Below, one piece after another: positions 40,645 through 51,857 of a DNA stretch of 64,000 bases. Within the stretch, counting starts at the first letter, position 1; each line of letters starts with the position of its first letter. The notes beneath the pieces were generated by a model that saw only the letters and a program-made list of their open reading frames with translations, made no database searches and was not told the DNA's origin. This DNA is from DALYLB01 sp033763135 (GTDB lineage: Bacteria; Acidobacteriota; Blastocatellia; RBC074), in the NCBI GenBank assembly GCA_033763135.1, contig JANRKY010000158.1, positions 33,033-97,032 on the forward strand. The letters run 5' to 3'. The translations under genes were made by a program, and so were the position numbers.

Positions 40645-43600
40645 ATGATGAACAAGCACCTTCTCTCCTCGGTATGCATTGCCTCGCTGGTGGTTGCGGG
40701 ATTGGCGGCGGGAGCGCTGCGTTCGAGCAGCGCGCAGTCGAATGCGTCGCTGCAGCAGAAGCGGGAGCCGCTCTATCGGCTGAACAATCTCGGCGTCGCG
40801 TTCATGGAGCAGTACAAGCATGAAGACGCCGTGAAGCAGTTCAAGCAGGCGCTCGCGGCGGACCCCGATTTCGCGGTGGCGCGAATCAATCTGGCGCTGG
40901 CCCAGTTCTTCCTGAACGATTCGCGGGCGGCGGTGGATGAGGCGCGGGCGGCGGTCAAACTTGCGCCGGAAAATCTCTCGGCGCATTACGTGCTGGCGGC
41001 CGCGCTGCGAAACGAGAAGCTGTACGACGAATCGCTGGCGGAGTTCAACAAGGTGCTCGCCGTCGACGGGCGCGATCCCGCGACCAATGTGCAGATCGGG
41101 CAGCTCTATTCGCAGAAGCAGCAATACGCGCCCGCGATCGAGGCCTTTCGACACGCGCTCGACGCCGAACCGTACAATGCCACGGCGGCCTACAGCCTGG
41201 CGCAGGCGCTGATCCGTTCGGGCAATGCGCCCGAGGGGCAGAAGATGCTCACGCGATTTCAGCAGTTGCGGGCGTCGGGATATGCGACGACGCTCGGCAA
41301 CGTGTACGGCGAAAAGGGGCGCTATGCCGAGGCCGTCGTCAGCACGGGCGCCGAACCGGAGCTGGTGTCGCAGGAAGGCGCGGCGGTCGGATTCACCGAC
41401 GTCGCGAAAGAGGCCGGGCTGGGCGTCGCGACGACTGTGGTCAACGCGCTCGGCCGAAAGCTGGCCCGGGCGGAGTTCAACGACGCCGCGAAGCGCGAGT
41501 TGGCGGCGAGTTTCGGGTCGAGCGTCAGCCTGGGCGACATCGACAGCGACAACCGGCTGGATCTGCTGGTCTCGGGGATCGAAGCGGGCGGCAAGCCCTA
41601 TGTGCGGCTGTTCCGCAACGAGGGCGGGAAGTTCAGCGACGTGACGGCCCGATCGAAGATCGCCGCATCGCAGCCGGTCGCGGGCGCGGTCTTCGGCGAT
41701 TTCGACAACGACGGCAAGACGGATCTCGCGCTCTTCGGCTATCAGACGCTCGCGCTCTGGAAGAACGCCGGGGACGGCGCGTTCGTCGAGGCGACCGCGC
41801 AGTTCGGCCTCTCGGGCGGATATCCGGCGTGGGCCGCGGCGGCGGCCTGGGTCGACATCGATCACGACGGGGATCTGGACCTGTATGTCGGGAACTTCGC
41901 GGACCTGAGCCGCTGGCCGACGGCGGGCGACGCCGCCGTCTTCCCGGATGACTTCCCGGGCGAAGAGAATCGGCTCTTCCGCAACAACGGCAACGGCTCG
42001 TTCGCCGAGACGACGGCGCAGGCCGGCCTCGGCGGCGGCAAACTGAAGACCGCCGCCATCGTTCCGACCGACTACAACAACCAGCGCGACATCGACCTGC
42101 TGGTGGTCAATTACGGCAGTCCCGCGCAGCTCTTCAGCAACCAGCGCGACGGCTCGTTCCGCGAGGTGGCCGCAAGCGCAGGCCTCCGGTTCGCGGGCAA
42201 GGCGCTCGGCGCGGGCGCGGGCGATCTGAACAAGGATAACTTCACCGATTTCTATCTGCCGGACATCGCCGGCAGGGAGACGCTCTTTCTGAGCGACGGC
42301 CGGTCGGGCTTCAACGCGGTCGAGGCGCCGGAAGGCGGAAGCTGGGCGGCCCAGATGGTCGATTACGACAATGACGGCCTGCTCGACGTCGTCACGCAAA
42401 CGCCCGGCGGCGTTCGGCTGCGGCGCGGGCTCGGCAGCCGGCTGGCCCCGCCGGTCGCGGCCGCGGCGAAATCGAACGCGCCGCGCGCGCTGGCCATCGG
42501 CGACGTCAACGACGACGGCGGCAACGACCTGCTCGCGATCGGCGAAACCGGCGCATTCGGGCTTCATCGCGCCGAGGGATTCGGAAAGAACTTCACGCGG
42601 CTTTCGCTCGCCGGCAAGACCAGCAACCGCAGCGCCATCGGCGCCAAGGTCGAGATGCGCAGCGGCAGCCTGCGACAGAAACTCGAAATCTATTCCGCCT
42701 CTCCGGCGGCCGCGGCCGCCGACGCGATCCTCGGACTCGGCGCTCGAACCCAGATCGACGCGCTGCAACTGCTCTGGCCCGCGGGCATTCTTCAATCCGA
42801 GGTCGCGATCAAGGCCAACGAGAACAATTCCGTCGAGGAGCTGGATCGCAAGGGCACCTCCTGCCCGATCCTCTATGCCTGGGACGGCAGCCGGTTCGAT
42901 TTCGTCACCGACTTCCTCGGCGGCTCCGCCATCGGCGCCCGCACGCCGGGCGATCAGTGGAACTATCCCGACACCGACGAATACGTGCGCGTCACCAGCG
43001 ACCAGTTGAAGGAGCGTGACGGCCGCTACTCGATCCTGATGAACAATCAGCTCGAAGAGGTGATCTATTTCGACGCCGTCAACCTGCTGGCCGTCGATCA
43101 CCCCGCCGCCACCGAGATCTATCCGAACGAACGTCTCATGCCCGCGCCGCCGCTGCCGGCGTTCAAGCTCTATTCGACGCGCGACGCGCGTCCTCCGCGC
43201 AAGGCCGCGGACGAGAAGGGCAACGACCTGCTGCCCCTCATCGAGAAGGTGGATCGCCGCTATCCCGAGGATTTCGAAAAGCTCCCGTTCAAGGGATACG
43301 CCCGCGAACACGCCATCACGCTCGATCTCGGCGACGTGACCCGGGCGCGCCAGGTCGTGCTGCTGCTGACCGCGTGGATCGATTACGCCGATTCGACCTC
43401 GAACATGGCCGCCACCCAGGCCGGCGTGCCGCTCACGCCCCCATATCTCCAGGTCAAAAACGATCGCGGCCAGTGGCAGACCGTCATTCCGCAGATGGGC
43501 TTTCCCGCCGGTCTGCCCAAGACGATGACGGTCGACCTGACCGGAAAGTTCCTCTGCCGGGACGCCCAGGTCCGCATCGTCACCAACATGCGCATCTATT

Positions 43601-44130
43601 GGGATCAGATCCTGGTCGACGCCTCCGACGGCGCCGCCCCGACGAAGATCACGAAGCTCTCGCCCATGCGCGCCGACCTTCGCTGGCGCGGCTTTCCCCG
43701 CGAATACTCGCCCGACGGACGCAAACCGCTGATCTACGATTACAGCATCATCGAACCGACCGCGCCCTGGAAAGCCCACCTCGGCAACTACACGCGCTTC
43801 GGCGACGTCCGCGAATTGCTGCTCTCGGCCGATGATATGTATGTCATCACGCGCAGCGGCGACGAAATCCAGATCGATTTCGACGCCCGCCGCCTGCCCG
43901 CTCTCCCCCGCGGCTGGAAACGCACGTTCCTCGTCTTCGCCGACGGCTTCGGCAAGGATATGGATCTCAACTCCGCCCGCCCCGAGACGATCGGCGAACT
44001 GCCCTTCCACGGAATGAAGAGCTATCCCCACGCCCCCTCCGATCGCTATCCCGCAACGCGTCGCCACCAGGAATACCTGCGGCGCTACAACACGCGCAAT
44101 GTGAACGAGCAGACGCAGGCGATCAAGTAA
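40645..44130 (+). CDS. Secreted TPR-VCBS/FG-GAP-ASPIC/UnbV giant protein
   Basis: This 1161-residue protein begins with a signal peptide (MMNKHLLSSVCIASLVVAGLAAGALRSS...). About five TPR units follow in residues 45-230. Next is a beta-propeller of at least seven FG-GAP/VCBS calcium loops (for example DIDSDNRLDLLVSG, DFDNDGKTDLALFG, DIDHDGDLDLYVGN, DYDNDGLLDVV, DVNDDGGNDLLAIG). An ASPIC/UnbV-like domain ('NRSAIGAKVEMRSG...LQLLWPAGILQSE') leads to a C-terminal region of about 420 residues with no assignment. Such proteins are abundant in Acidobacteria and probably act at the cell surface in glycan or protein binding. The exact function is unknown. Confidence 0.9.
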   Translation: MMNKHLLSSVCIASLVVAGLAAGALRSSSAQSNASLQQKREPLYRLNNLGVAFMEQYKHEDAVKQFKQALAADPDFAVARINLALAQFFLNDSRAAVDEARAAVKLAPENLSAHYVLAAALRNEKLYDESLAEFNKVLAVDGRDPATNVQIGQLYSQKQQYAPAIEAFRHALDAEPYNATAAYSLAQALIRSGNAPEGQKMLTRFQQLRASGYATTLGNVYGEKGRYAEAVVSTGAEPELVSQEGAAVGFTDVAKEAGLGVATTVVNALGRKLARAEFNDAAKRELAASFGSSVSLGDIDSDNRLDLLVSGIEAGGKPYVRLFRNEGGKFSDVTARSKIAASQPVAGAVFGDFDNDGKTDLALFGYQTLALWKNAGDGAFVEATAQFGLSGGYPAWAAAAAWVDIDHDGDLDLYVGNFADLSRWPTAGDAAVFPDDFPGEENRLFRNNGNGSFAETTAQAGLGGGKLKTAAIVPTDYNNQRDIDLLVVNYGSPAQLFSNQRDGSFREVAASAGLRFAGKALGAGAGDLNKDNFTDFYLPDIAGRETLFLSDGRSGFNAVEAPEGGSWAAQMVDYDNDGLLDVVTQTPGGVRLRRGLGSRLAPPVAAAAKSNAPRALAIGDVNDDGGNDLLAIGETGAFGLHRAEGFGKNFTRLSLAGKTSNRSAIGAKVEMRSGSLRQKLEIYSASPAAAAADAILGLGARTQIDALQLLWPAGILQSEVAIKANENNSVEELDRKGTSCPILYAWDGSRFDFVTDFLGGSAIGARTPGDQWNYPDTDEYVRVTSDQLKERDGRYSILMNNQLEEVIYFDAVNLLAVDHPAATEIYPNERLMPAPPLPAFKLYSTRDARPPRKAADEKGNDLLPLIEKVDRRYPEDFEKLPFKGYAREHAITLDLGDVTRARQVVLLLTAWIDYADSTSNMAATQAGVPLTPPYLQVKNDRGQWQTVIPQMGFPAGLPKTMTVDLTGKFLCRDAQVRIVTNMRIYWDQILVDASDGAAPTKITKLSPMRADLRWRGFPREYSPDGRKPLIYDYSIIEPTAPWKAHLGNYTRFGDVRELLLSADDMYVITRSGDEIQIDFDARRLPALPRGWKRTFLVFADGFGKDMDLNSARPETIGELPFHGMKSYPHAPSDRYPATRRHQEYLRRYNTRNVNEQTQAIK

Positions 44131-44297
44131 ACGATGAATGATGAATGATGAATGATGAAAGCAAATCCTTGAACGCACTATCCCCAATCAGCGTCATGCC
44201 GTCTCGCGTTCTGCCGTTCGTCATTCATCATTCGTCATTCATCATTTCCGCCCTCCTCCTGCCGTTCATCATTCATCATTCATCATTCATCGTTCCC
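44131..44297. repeat. 7-bp arrays (ATGATGA / TTCATCA) spanning a gene start
   Basis: Four heptamers ATGATGA at 44131-44158 and two inverted blocks of TTCATCA/TTCGTCA at about 44217-44248 and 44264-44294 are present. The two right blocks are near-identical duplications of about 45 bp (each starting CTGCCG and ending TTYCCGCC). They are read as part of the signal peptide of the PA14 protein. Confidence 0.92.
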
Positions 44298-46796
44298 GCC
44301 CCCTGTCTTCCCGCGCGTCCAATAGCCATCGATCACTGGCGGGGAGAGTATTTCAACAACCGGGAGCTGGCGGGGTCGCCGGCGATGGTTCGCGACGACG
44401 GCGTCGGGGCGATCGAGTTCGATTGGGGGCTGGGCGGGCCGGCGAGCGAGTGCAACGTCAATGTGGACGAGTTCTCGGCGCGCTGGACGCGCACGATTCC
44501 ATTCGGGGCGGGGGTCTATCGATTCACGCTCACGGCGGACGACGGCGTTCGACTCTTCATCGACGGGCAGGAGAAGTTCGCGCGGTGGACCGATCACGCG
44601 CTGACGACGCATGAGTTCGAGGTCGCGCTGACGGCGGGCAATCACAAAATCACGCTCGAATACTACGAGCGTCTCGGGAGCGCCATCGTCCGCCTGCGAT
44701 GGGAGGGCCATCCGTGCATCGCCAATGTCGCGCCCGATCACTGGCGCGGCGAATATTTCAGCAATCCCGGGCTGACGGGTCCGCCCGTGCTCGTGCGCGA
44801 TGAGGGCGACCGGTCGCCGCTTATTGTCGACGCGCAGGAACAGGGAGCGAATGCGGCGTGCGGCGTTCCGAACGGGGGCTTCTCCGCGCGATGGACGCGA
44901 AAGGCCTCGTTCGGACAGGGCGCGTATCGGTTCCAACTCGCGGGCAGCGGCGGGATGCGGGTATATGTCGATGGGCGGCTCCGATTCGAGGATTGGAGCG
45001 GTTCGTCTTCGATCCGCAGCTATTTCGATCTGCAGCTCGAAGGCGGCAATCACCTGCTGGCGATCGAATATCGCGCCGGCGCGGGACGCGGGCCGGTCTC
45101 GCTGGAATGGCGACCGCTGCCCTGTCTGGAAACGGTCGCCGACGCGCACTGGCGCGGCGAATATTTCAACACCGACGACCTCAGCGGAGCGCCCGTCATG
45201 GTGCGCGACGACGGCGAGAGCGCGACGATGGAGTTCAACTGGGGCGAAGAGAGCCCGAGCGCCGCGTGCGGCGTCAATCGGGATGGATTCTCGGCGCGCT
45301 GGACGCGGTCGGTCCAGTTCACGCGCGGCGTTCACCGGTTCATCGTCGCGGGCAACGACGGGCTGCGGCTCTATATCGATGGGCAGTTGCGGCTGGAGCA
45401 ATGGCGCGAACAGTCGGCGCGCTTCATTGTAGACGCGGACCTGACCGAGGGAACGCACCGGATCACGCTCGAATACGCCGATTTCGGCGGGCGGGCGAAT
45501 GTGCGGCTTTCGTGGCAACCGCCGCCCTGCGTCGAACCGGTTCCCGGCGAACACTGGCGCGGCGAATATTTCAACAATCTGGATCTCGCCGGCCGCCCAT
45601 CGGTCGTTCACGACGAAGGCGCGGGCGCCATCGATTTCGACTGGGGGCTCGCGGCGCCCAATCCGGCCTGTTCGAGCCGGACCGACGAGTTCTCCGCGCG
45701 CTGGTCGCGTACGGCCGCCTTCGCGACCGGGACCTATCGCTTCACCGTCACGGGAGACGACGGCGTCCGCCTGCGCATCGACGGGCGTACCGTGCTCGAC
45801 GCGTGGCGGGACCAGTCCCTGACGACGCGGACGATCGATCTCGAAATGGCCGCGGGAAAGCATCTCGTCGTGCTGGAATATTTCGACCGCTTCGGGAGCG
45901 CGGCTGTGCGGCTCTCGTGGGCGACCGCGCCCTGCACGGCGCTCGTCTCCGCCGAACGCTGGCGCGGCGAATACTTCAACAACCCCGCCCTCGAAGGCAA
46001 ACCCGCGATGACACGCGATGACGGCGCCGAATCGATCGATTTCGACTGGGGCCTGAAAAGCCCCGAATCGAACTGCGGCGCAGCTCCCGACAACTTCTCC
46101 GCGCGCTGGACGCGCACCGCCTCGTTCGGCAATGGGATCTATCGATTCGATCTGACCGCGGACGACGGCGTGCGCGTATACATCGACCGGCAGCTTCGAT
46201 TCGAGCGATGGACGGACCAGGCCGCGAGCCATTCGTTCGATGTCGCGATGACGGCGGGCAATCACCTGATCGTCGTCGAATATTTCGAGCGCTTCGGCAG
46301 CGCGATCCTCAAACTTCGATGGGACCGCCATCCCTGTTTCGCCGATGTGCCTCCGGATCGATGGCGCGGCGAGTATTTCAATACGCCCACGCTCGCGGGA
46401 GCGCCCGTGATGATTCGGGATGACGGCGAGGCGGGATTGAATTTCGATTGGGGCCTCGACGGCCCCGCGGCTGCCTGCGGTGTGAATGCGGACGATTTTT
46501 CGGTCCGGTGGTCACGAAGGATTCTGCTGGACACCGGCTGGCATCGGTTCACCGTCACGGCCGATGACGGCGCGCGCCTGCTCGTGAACGGCAGACGCGT
46601 GATCGATCAATGGCGCAACCAGGCGCCCGCCACGTTCACGGCGGATCTGCGGCTGCCCGCGGGCCGCCACCTGATCGTGCTGGAATATTACGACCACACG
46701 GCCGGCGCGACCGCCCGCCTGGCCTGGGAGCCGATCGTCGGCCCGCAGCCGCCGAGACGCGCCGCGGGCATCGAACTCAGGACGCCTCGCCCATGA
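44196..46796 (+). CDS. Secreted protein of six PA14-like domains
   Basis: This 866-residue protein (if started at MPSRVLPF, 44196; ATG at 44145 gives 883) has six consecutive PA14-type units of about 135-145 residues. Each begins with a variant of HWRGEYFNN and contains 'FSARWTR...F' and 'DDGVRL-IDG', then ends '...LRW...PC'. PA14 domains are beta-barrel carbohydrate-binding modules, so the protein probably binds plant or microbial glycans outside the cell. The signal-peptide region is made largely of translated heptamer repeats ('FVIHHSSFII...FIIHHSSFIV'). It overlaps the convergent folC gene by 20 bp at the 3' ends. A single-gene operon or run-on from the TPR-VCBS gene are both possible. 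Confidence 0.85.
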   Translation: MPSRVLPFVIHHSSFIISALLLPFIIHHSSFIVPAPCLPARPIAIDHWRGEYFNNRELAGSPAMVRDDGVGAIEFDWGLGGPASECNVNVDEFSARWTRTIPFGAGVYRFTLTADDGVRLFIDGQEKFARWTDHALTTHEFEVALTAGNHKITLEYYERLGSAIVRLRWEGHPCIANVAPDHWRGEYFSNPGLTGPPVLVRDEGDRSPLIVDAQEQGANAACGVPNGGFSARWTRKASFGQGAYRFQLAGSGGMRVYVDGRLRFEDWSGSSSIRSYFDLQLEGGNHLLAIEYRAGAGRGPVSLEWRPLPCLETVADAHWRGEYFNTDDLSGAPVMVRDDGESATMEFNWGEESPSAACGVNRDGFSARWTRSVQFTRGVHRFIVAGNDGLRLYIDGQLRLEQWREQSARFIVDADLTEGTHRITLEYADFGGRANVRLSWQPPPCVEPVPGEHWRGEYFNNLDLAGRPSVVHDEGAGAIDFDWGLAAPNPACSSRTDEFSARWSRTAAFATGTYRFTVTGDDGVRLRIDGRTVLDAWRDQSLTTRTIDLEMAAGKHLVVLEYFDRFGSAAVRLSWATAPCTALVSAERWRGEYFNNPALEGKPAMTRDDGAESIDFDWGLKSPESNCGAAPDNFSARWTRTASFGNGIYRFDLTADDGVRVYIDRQLRFERWTDQAASHSFDVAMTAGNHLIVVEYFERFGSAILKLRWDRHPCFADVPPDRWRGEYFNTPTLAGAPVMIRDDGEAGLNFDWGLDGPAAACGVNADDFSVRWSRRILLDTGWHRFTVTADDGARLLVNGRRVIDQWRNQAPATFTADLRLPAGRHLIVLEYYDHTAGATARLAWEPIVGPQPPRRAAGIELRTPRP

Positions 46797-48090
46797 TCCG
46801 CCGGACTTCCCCCACCAGACAGAGCGAGCCGCACACGCAGATCAGCCCATCGACCGGCGTCACGCGCATGGCCTCGTCGAGCGCGCCCCGCACGTTTTCC
46901 GCATGAACGAGCCGATCATCCGGCGCGGCAATACGCGCGGGATCGACGGCGCGCGGGTTGTCCACACGAGTGAGAATCACCCGCCGCGCAAGCGGAAAGA
47001 GAATCGCGGCCATCTCGTCGACCGCCTTGTCGGCCATCGCGCCGAAGATCATCGTCAGCGGCGCCCGCGAACAATGCTCGCGCAGAAAATCGCGGAGCAC
47101 GACCGACCCCGCAGGATTGTGCGCGCCGTCGAGCAGCAGCGGCGGCGCCGACGCGCCCATCGAAACCATCTCCAGCCGCCCCGGCCACGTGACGCGTTCG
47201 AGCCCCGCGACGATCGCCTCCCGCGGAATCGAATAGCCCCTCTCGCGAAGCCCCTCCGCCAGCAGAATCGCCGTCATCGCGTTGACCGCCTGATGCCGTC
47301 CGCGAAGATTGATCCGCACGTCGGCCCCGTCGTATCGAAGCCGATGAATCCCCGCCTGCCAGCGATCGTGCGGCTCGTCCACGGGAACGACCGCCGCTTC
47401 GCGCAGCCGCGCCTCGACGGCAATCAGCGGCGCGCCCGTCTCCCGACTGCGATCGACGATGACCGCCATCGCCTCGGCCGCCTGCGGCGCAACGACGACC
47501 GGCACGCCCGACTTGAGAATGCCCGCCTTCTCGCCCGCGATCGCGGCCAGCGTGTCGCCCAGATACTGTTGATGATCGTAATCGACGGGCGTGATCGCCG
47601 TGAGGACCGGCCGGCAGACATTGGTCGCATCGAGTCGCCCGCCCAGCCCGACTTCGAGAATCGCCAGCTCCACCTCGCGCTCCGCGAAATGGAGATACGC
47701 GATCATCGTCGCCTGCTCGAAGAACGTCGGGACCGCGGACAACCGCCCCGACGCAACAAGCCGCTCGCCCGCCTCGCGAACCCGCGTCGCCAGCCGGGCG
47801 AACTCCGCCTCGGAGATCGCCGTCCCATCCACGCGCACCCGCTCCGTAATCGAGACCAGATGCGGCGACGTGTACAACCCCGCCCGCACCCCCGCCGCGA
47901 GCGCGATCGCCTCGACCATCGCGCTCGTCGATCCCTTCCCGTTCGTCCCCGCGATATGGACCGCCGGAAACCGCTCCTGCGGCCGATCGAACGCCTCCGC
48001 CAGGGCACGCACGCTCTCCAGCCCGAGCTTCATGGCCAGCAGCTCATTGCCCAGGCTGTAGAGATAATGAAGAGATTGATCGAAATTCAT
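46777..48090 (-). CDS. folC: FolC, folylpolyglutamate/dihydrofolate synthase
   Basis: This 437-residue Mur-ligase-fold enzyme starts MNFDQSLHYLYSLG. It has the P-loop 'HIAGTNGKGSTSAM', the Omega-loop region 'TSPHLVSITERVRVDG', 'ILEVGLGGRLDATN', 'ITPVDYDHQQYLGDTLAAIAGEKAGI' and 'LLLDGAHNPAGSVVLRDFL'. It adds glutamate to folates and, in bifunctional forms, makes dihydrofolate. Folate is also the cofactor used by TrmFO. Its end overlaps the PA14 gene. It lies 52 bp after the DUF3368 stop. Confidence 0.95.
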   Translation of the reverse strand: MNFDQSLHYLYSLGNELLAMKLGLESVRALAEAFDRPQERFPAVHIAGTNGKGSTSAMVEAIALAAGVRAGLYTSPHLVSITERVRVDGTAISEAEFARLATRVREAGERLVASGRLSAVPTFFEQATMIAYLHFAEREVELAILEVGLGGRLDATNVCRPVLTAITPVDYDHQQYLGDTLAAIAGEKAGILKSGVPVVVAPQAAEAMAVIVDRSRETGAPLIAVEARLREAAVVPVDEPHDRWQAGIHRLRYDGADVRINLRGRHQAVNAMTAILLAEGLRERGYSIPREAIVAGLERVTWPGRLEMVSMGASAPPLLLDGAHNPAGSVVLRDFLREHCSRAPLTMIFGAMADKAVDEMAAILFPLARRVILTRVDNPRAVDPARIAAPDDRLVHAENVRGALDEAMRVTPVDGLICVCGSLCLVGEVRRIMGEAS

Positions 48091-48142
48091 CTGATGTATC
48101 GGTGGGAACGAAACGGGAGAACAATGCGGATCCAATCGCCTC

Positions 48143-48625
48143 TCATTCTTCGGCCAGTTTCAAAACGATGGAACGAGTTTTCGTATCAAGGCGAAACCCC
48201 AATTCTTCCAAATGATCCAGCACGGTATCAATTCTTTGCAGATAGCCCTTTTGCTTGGCCTTCAGTAAGACTCCAAGCGTCCCGGTCATCGTCACCCCGA
48301 GTAACCGTGCATGCCGCCTCGCCAAAGCGTCGTCAAGAATCAGCAATGAGTCCTCGGTTTCAACAGCAAGCGCGATCGCCTCACGCTCCCCGGAACCAAG
48401 ACCGGGAGCAAGAGACAACAGCCTCTGCCCCCGAGGTCTTGTTATCGTGATCCAATCGATGGAGGAAATTTCCGGCAAATATATGGCCCGAAGACGACCG
48501 ACCTCCAATTCATCGACAACAGCTTCAGGAATCGTAATTGTCCCATAGAGCATCTTCAACACATCGAGCAGCCCGGTCTGAAACAGATACTGCAATGGCG
48601 ATGTGTCAGAGATGACCTCAGGCAT
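48143..48625 (-). CDS. DUF3368 PIN-domain toxin
   Basis: This 160-residue protein has a PIN-fold signature: the first Asp in 'VISDTSPLQYLFQTG', Glu in 'IPEAVVDELEVG', the DUF3368-typical 'GLGSGEREAIALAVE' and the late Asp cluster 'LLILDDALARRHARLLG'. Such proteins are predicted RNases and form toxin-antitoxin modules with UPF0175 proteins, as here. The start at 48625 (MPEVIS) overlaps the antitoxin stop by 8 bp. The two genes are lower in GC than FolC and UxaC, which fits a mobile module. Confidence 0.9.
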   Translation of the reverse strand: MPEVISDTSPLQYLFQTGLLDVLKMLYGTITIPEAVVDELEVGRLRAIYLPEISSIDWITITRPRGQRLLSLAPGLGSGEREAIALAVETEDSLLILDDALARRHARLLGVTMTGTLGVLLKAKQKGYLQRIDTVLDHLEELGFRLDTKTRSIVLKLAEE

Positions 48626-48869
48626 TTGCCAAATCCTCCCGCAAATCTTCTTCAGTTTGCCGGAACGTCGCAACGCCAAAATCGCCCAGTTTACTCAAAA
48701 AAAGCGTCCGAGGGATGTCGGCTAACGCCGCCGCAGCGCCAGAAGAGAGCTGCCCGATCTCGTACAACTTGACAGCGGCAGCCAAACGCACTGTTTTCGC
48801 CGCATCTTCAGGCGAGAGCTTTAACGCAACCAGGGCCTCTGATGAGATGGAGATCGTTACTTCGTGCAT
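48618..48869 (-). CDS. UPF0175 antitoxin
   Basis: This 83-residue protein begins MHEVTISISSEALVAL and has the UPF0175 pattern: 'AAKTVRLAAAVKLYEIGQLSSGAAAALADIPRTLFLSKLGDFGV', a short helix-turn-helix-like core. It is the usual upstream antitoxin of DUF3368 PIN toxins, is expected to bind the toxin and probably represses its own promoter. The 94 bp upstream, towards the uronate isomerase stop, contain no other gene. Confidence 0.9.
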   Translation of the reverse strand: MHEVTISISSEALVALKLSPEDAAKTVRLAAAVKLYEIGQLSSGAAAALADIPRTLFLSKLGDFGVATFRQTEEDLREDLANA

Positions 48870-48963
48870 TGTGTATTCCTTATTCCGATCATACTTTCCT
48901 TAAACCAGAGCATAGCCCCACATTGCCTGAAAACAAAGAAGAGTTTTCGACTGGCGATTCCAT

Positions 48964-50376
<1,413 letters not shown>

Positions 50377-50408
50377 CGAAAATTCTCCCTTGTATGAAAT
50401 ATCCCGCT

Positions 50409-50448
50409 CGGAGTTTTGCGTCCGAAGACGTCCTTTGGCGGAACTCCG
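50409..50448. repeat. Weak inverted repeat CGGAGTT...AACTCCG
   Basis: Seven-base outer arms CGGAGTT and AACTCCG lie between the esterase stop and the isomerase start. They resemble the GGAGTTCCGCC hairpin family, though the inner part does not pair well. Confidence 0.35.
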
Positions 50449-50460
50449 AACGCTTGTCCC

Positions 50461-51753
50461 TCATTTCCGCTTCAGATGCAGATCCGCGAACTTGAGGTAC
50501 TGCTCCCAGTCATAGGTGGTCACATCGTGCTTGCCGGCGCGGATATGATAACCGACCGTGGTCATGATCGGCTGATGAATCGCCGGCATCGGGCGGTCGC
50601 CGATGGCTTCCCGGCCCAGCAGTCGATAGACGGGCGAAGCCGCCTGCGCCGAGAGAAACTCGCCGCGCGGATCGGCCCAGAGATCCTCGGCGGCGCTGGC
50701 GACATAGACGGGCCGCGGCGCAAGCAGCGCAATCAGTTCGTGCTGATCGACCGGCAGGTCGTTCACCCGGTCGTTGTATGTCTTGTAGTTCGCGCAGAAC
50801 CAGTGCGGAAACGAGTTGTTGATCCGCGCGACGGTCTCGCCGAAGATCCGTCGCGAAAGCGCCGCGCCGCCCTCGCCGCTCTCATTCGCAATGATCATCG
50901 CGAACCGCTCATCCTGCGCCCCCGCCCAGAGCGCGGCCTTCCCGAGACGCGAATGGCCGATGACCGCGACGCGACGCGCATCGACCGCCTTGTCGCGCTC
51001 GAAGAAGTCCATCACCCGGCTCAGCCCCCAGGCCCAGGCGCCCATCGCGTTCCATTCATCCGCGGCGGGAGCCGTCTGGCCCGGCTTGTACAGATGCGGA
51101 ATGATCGAATCCTTCAATCCGTCCTTGTGATCGGGAAAGAGGTCGCCGCAATAGAACGTCGCCAGCGCATAGCCGCGTTTGAGAATCGCCTCGACCGCCC
51201 AGCGCTCGGCCTCCGAGCCGCGCGACTGCTCCGTCGCGCGATTGTTGACCACGCCCTTGTCCGCGCCGGGCCGCATCCACGCCGTGGACAGGGCGATCCT
51301 GGGATCGGCCACGACCGCGTGATTCCCGTTGAAACTCATCCCCAGAAAGGCCGGCGCGGGCCCCGACGCCCCGTTCGGAACATAGAGCAGCAGATTCAGC
51401 CGCGGCCCGCCCTTCTTCCCCAGCAACCAGATGGCGATCTCGCGCCGCGTCGCCAGTCCGCCAAAGGCCGCCGCATCGCGGCTCACCTCCTCGAACGCGA
51501 TCCGCGCAGGCGCGGCGGGCGTCTTTCCATACACGTGCGTCTCGAACAGGCGCAGAATCTCCGCCCGCCGCTTGCGCCACTCGCCCGCGGTCGCGACCTT
51601 CGCGCCGTTCGCCGTCACCAGCGGATCGGGAAGCGTGAAGCTCCCGACCTTCGCTTCCTCATAGTTCGGGACGAATGCGGGCGGCTGCGCAAACGCGATC
51701 GCACCCCACGCCGCCAGCAGGACGAAGACGCCAAACGGTTTTCTGAGATTCAT
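50461..51753 (-). CDS. CE15-type glucuronoyl esterase / acetyl-xylan-esterase-like hydrolase
   Basis: This 430-residue protein has a signal peptide (MNLRKPFGVFVLLAAWGAIAFAQ) and an alpha/beta-hydrolase domain. The nucleophile elbow is 'RVAVIGHSRLGKAALWAGAQDERFA', where bacterial CE15 enzymes have G-x-S-R-x-G-K; the catalytic Ser and neighbouring Arg and Lys are present. 'ANESGEGGAALSRR', 'NNSFPHWFCANYK' and 'IAPRPVYVASAAEDLWADP'-like segments also match. CE15 enzymes cut the ester between glucuronic acid of xylan and lignin alcohols. Next to uronate isomerase this makes biological sense. The start at 51753 is set by the signal peptide and the upstream GGGGAGAG. Confidence 0.88.
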   Translation of the reverse strand: MNLRKPFGVFVLLAAWGAIAFAQPPAFVPNYEEAKVGSFTLPDPLVTANGAKVATAGEWRKRRAEILRLFETHVYGKTPAAPARIAFEEVSRDAAAFGGLATRREIAIWLLGKKGGPRLNLLLYVPNGASGPAPAFLGMSFNGNHAVVADPRIALSTAWMRPGADKGVVNNRATEQSRGSEAERWAVEAILKRGYALATFYCGDLFPDHKDGLKDSIIPHLYKPGQTAPAADEWNAMGAWAWGLSRVMDFFERDKAVDARRVAVIGHSRLGKAALWAGAQDERFAMIIANESGEGGAALSRRIFGETVARINNSFPHWFCANYKTYNDRVNDLPVDQHELIALLAPRPVYVASAAEDLWADPRGEFLSAQAASPVYRLLGREAIGDRPMPAIHQPIMTTVGYHIRAGKHDVTTYDWEQYLKFADLHLKRK

Positions 51754-51857
51754 GGTTCGCTCACTCTCCCCGGACTTCGCGACACGATGCCGCGCGTCTC
51801 GTTGATCCTGCCGGTTGGTCAAATTGACGACGAGGGTGCTCTCTCCCCCGCCATTGG

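Noticed and set aside
40531..44187. Very long open frame (over 1200 codons) on the minus strand
   Set aside because: It is antisense to the clearly real TPR-VCBS gene. Its product is low-complexity and rich in Arg, Gly and Ala, without domains. High GC makes such frames common.
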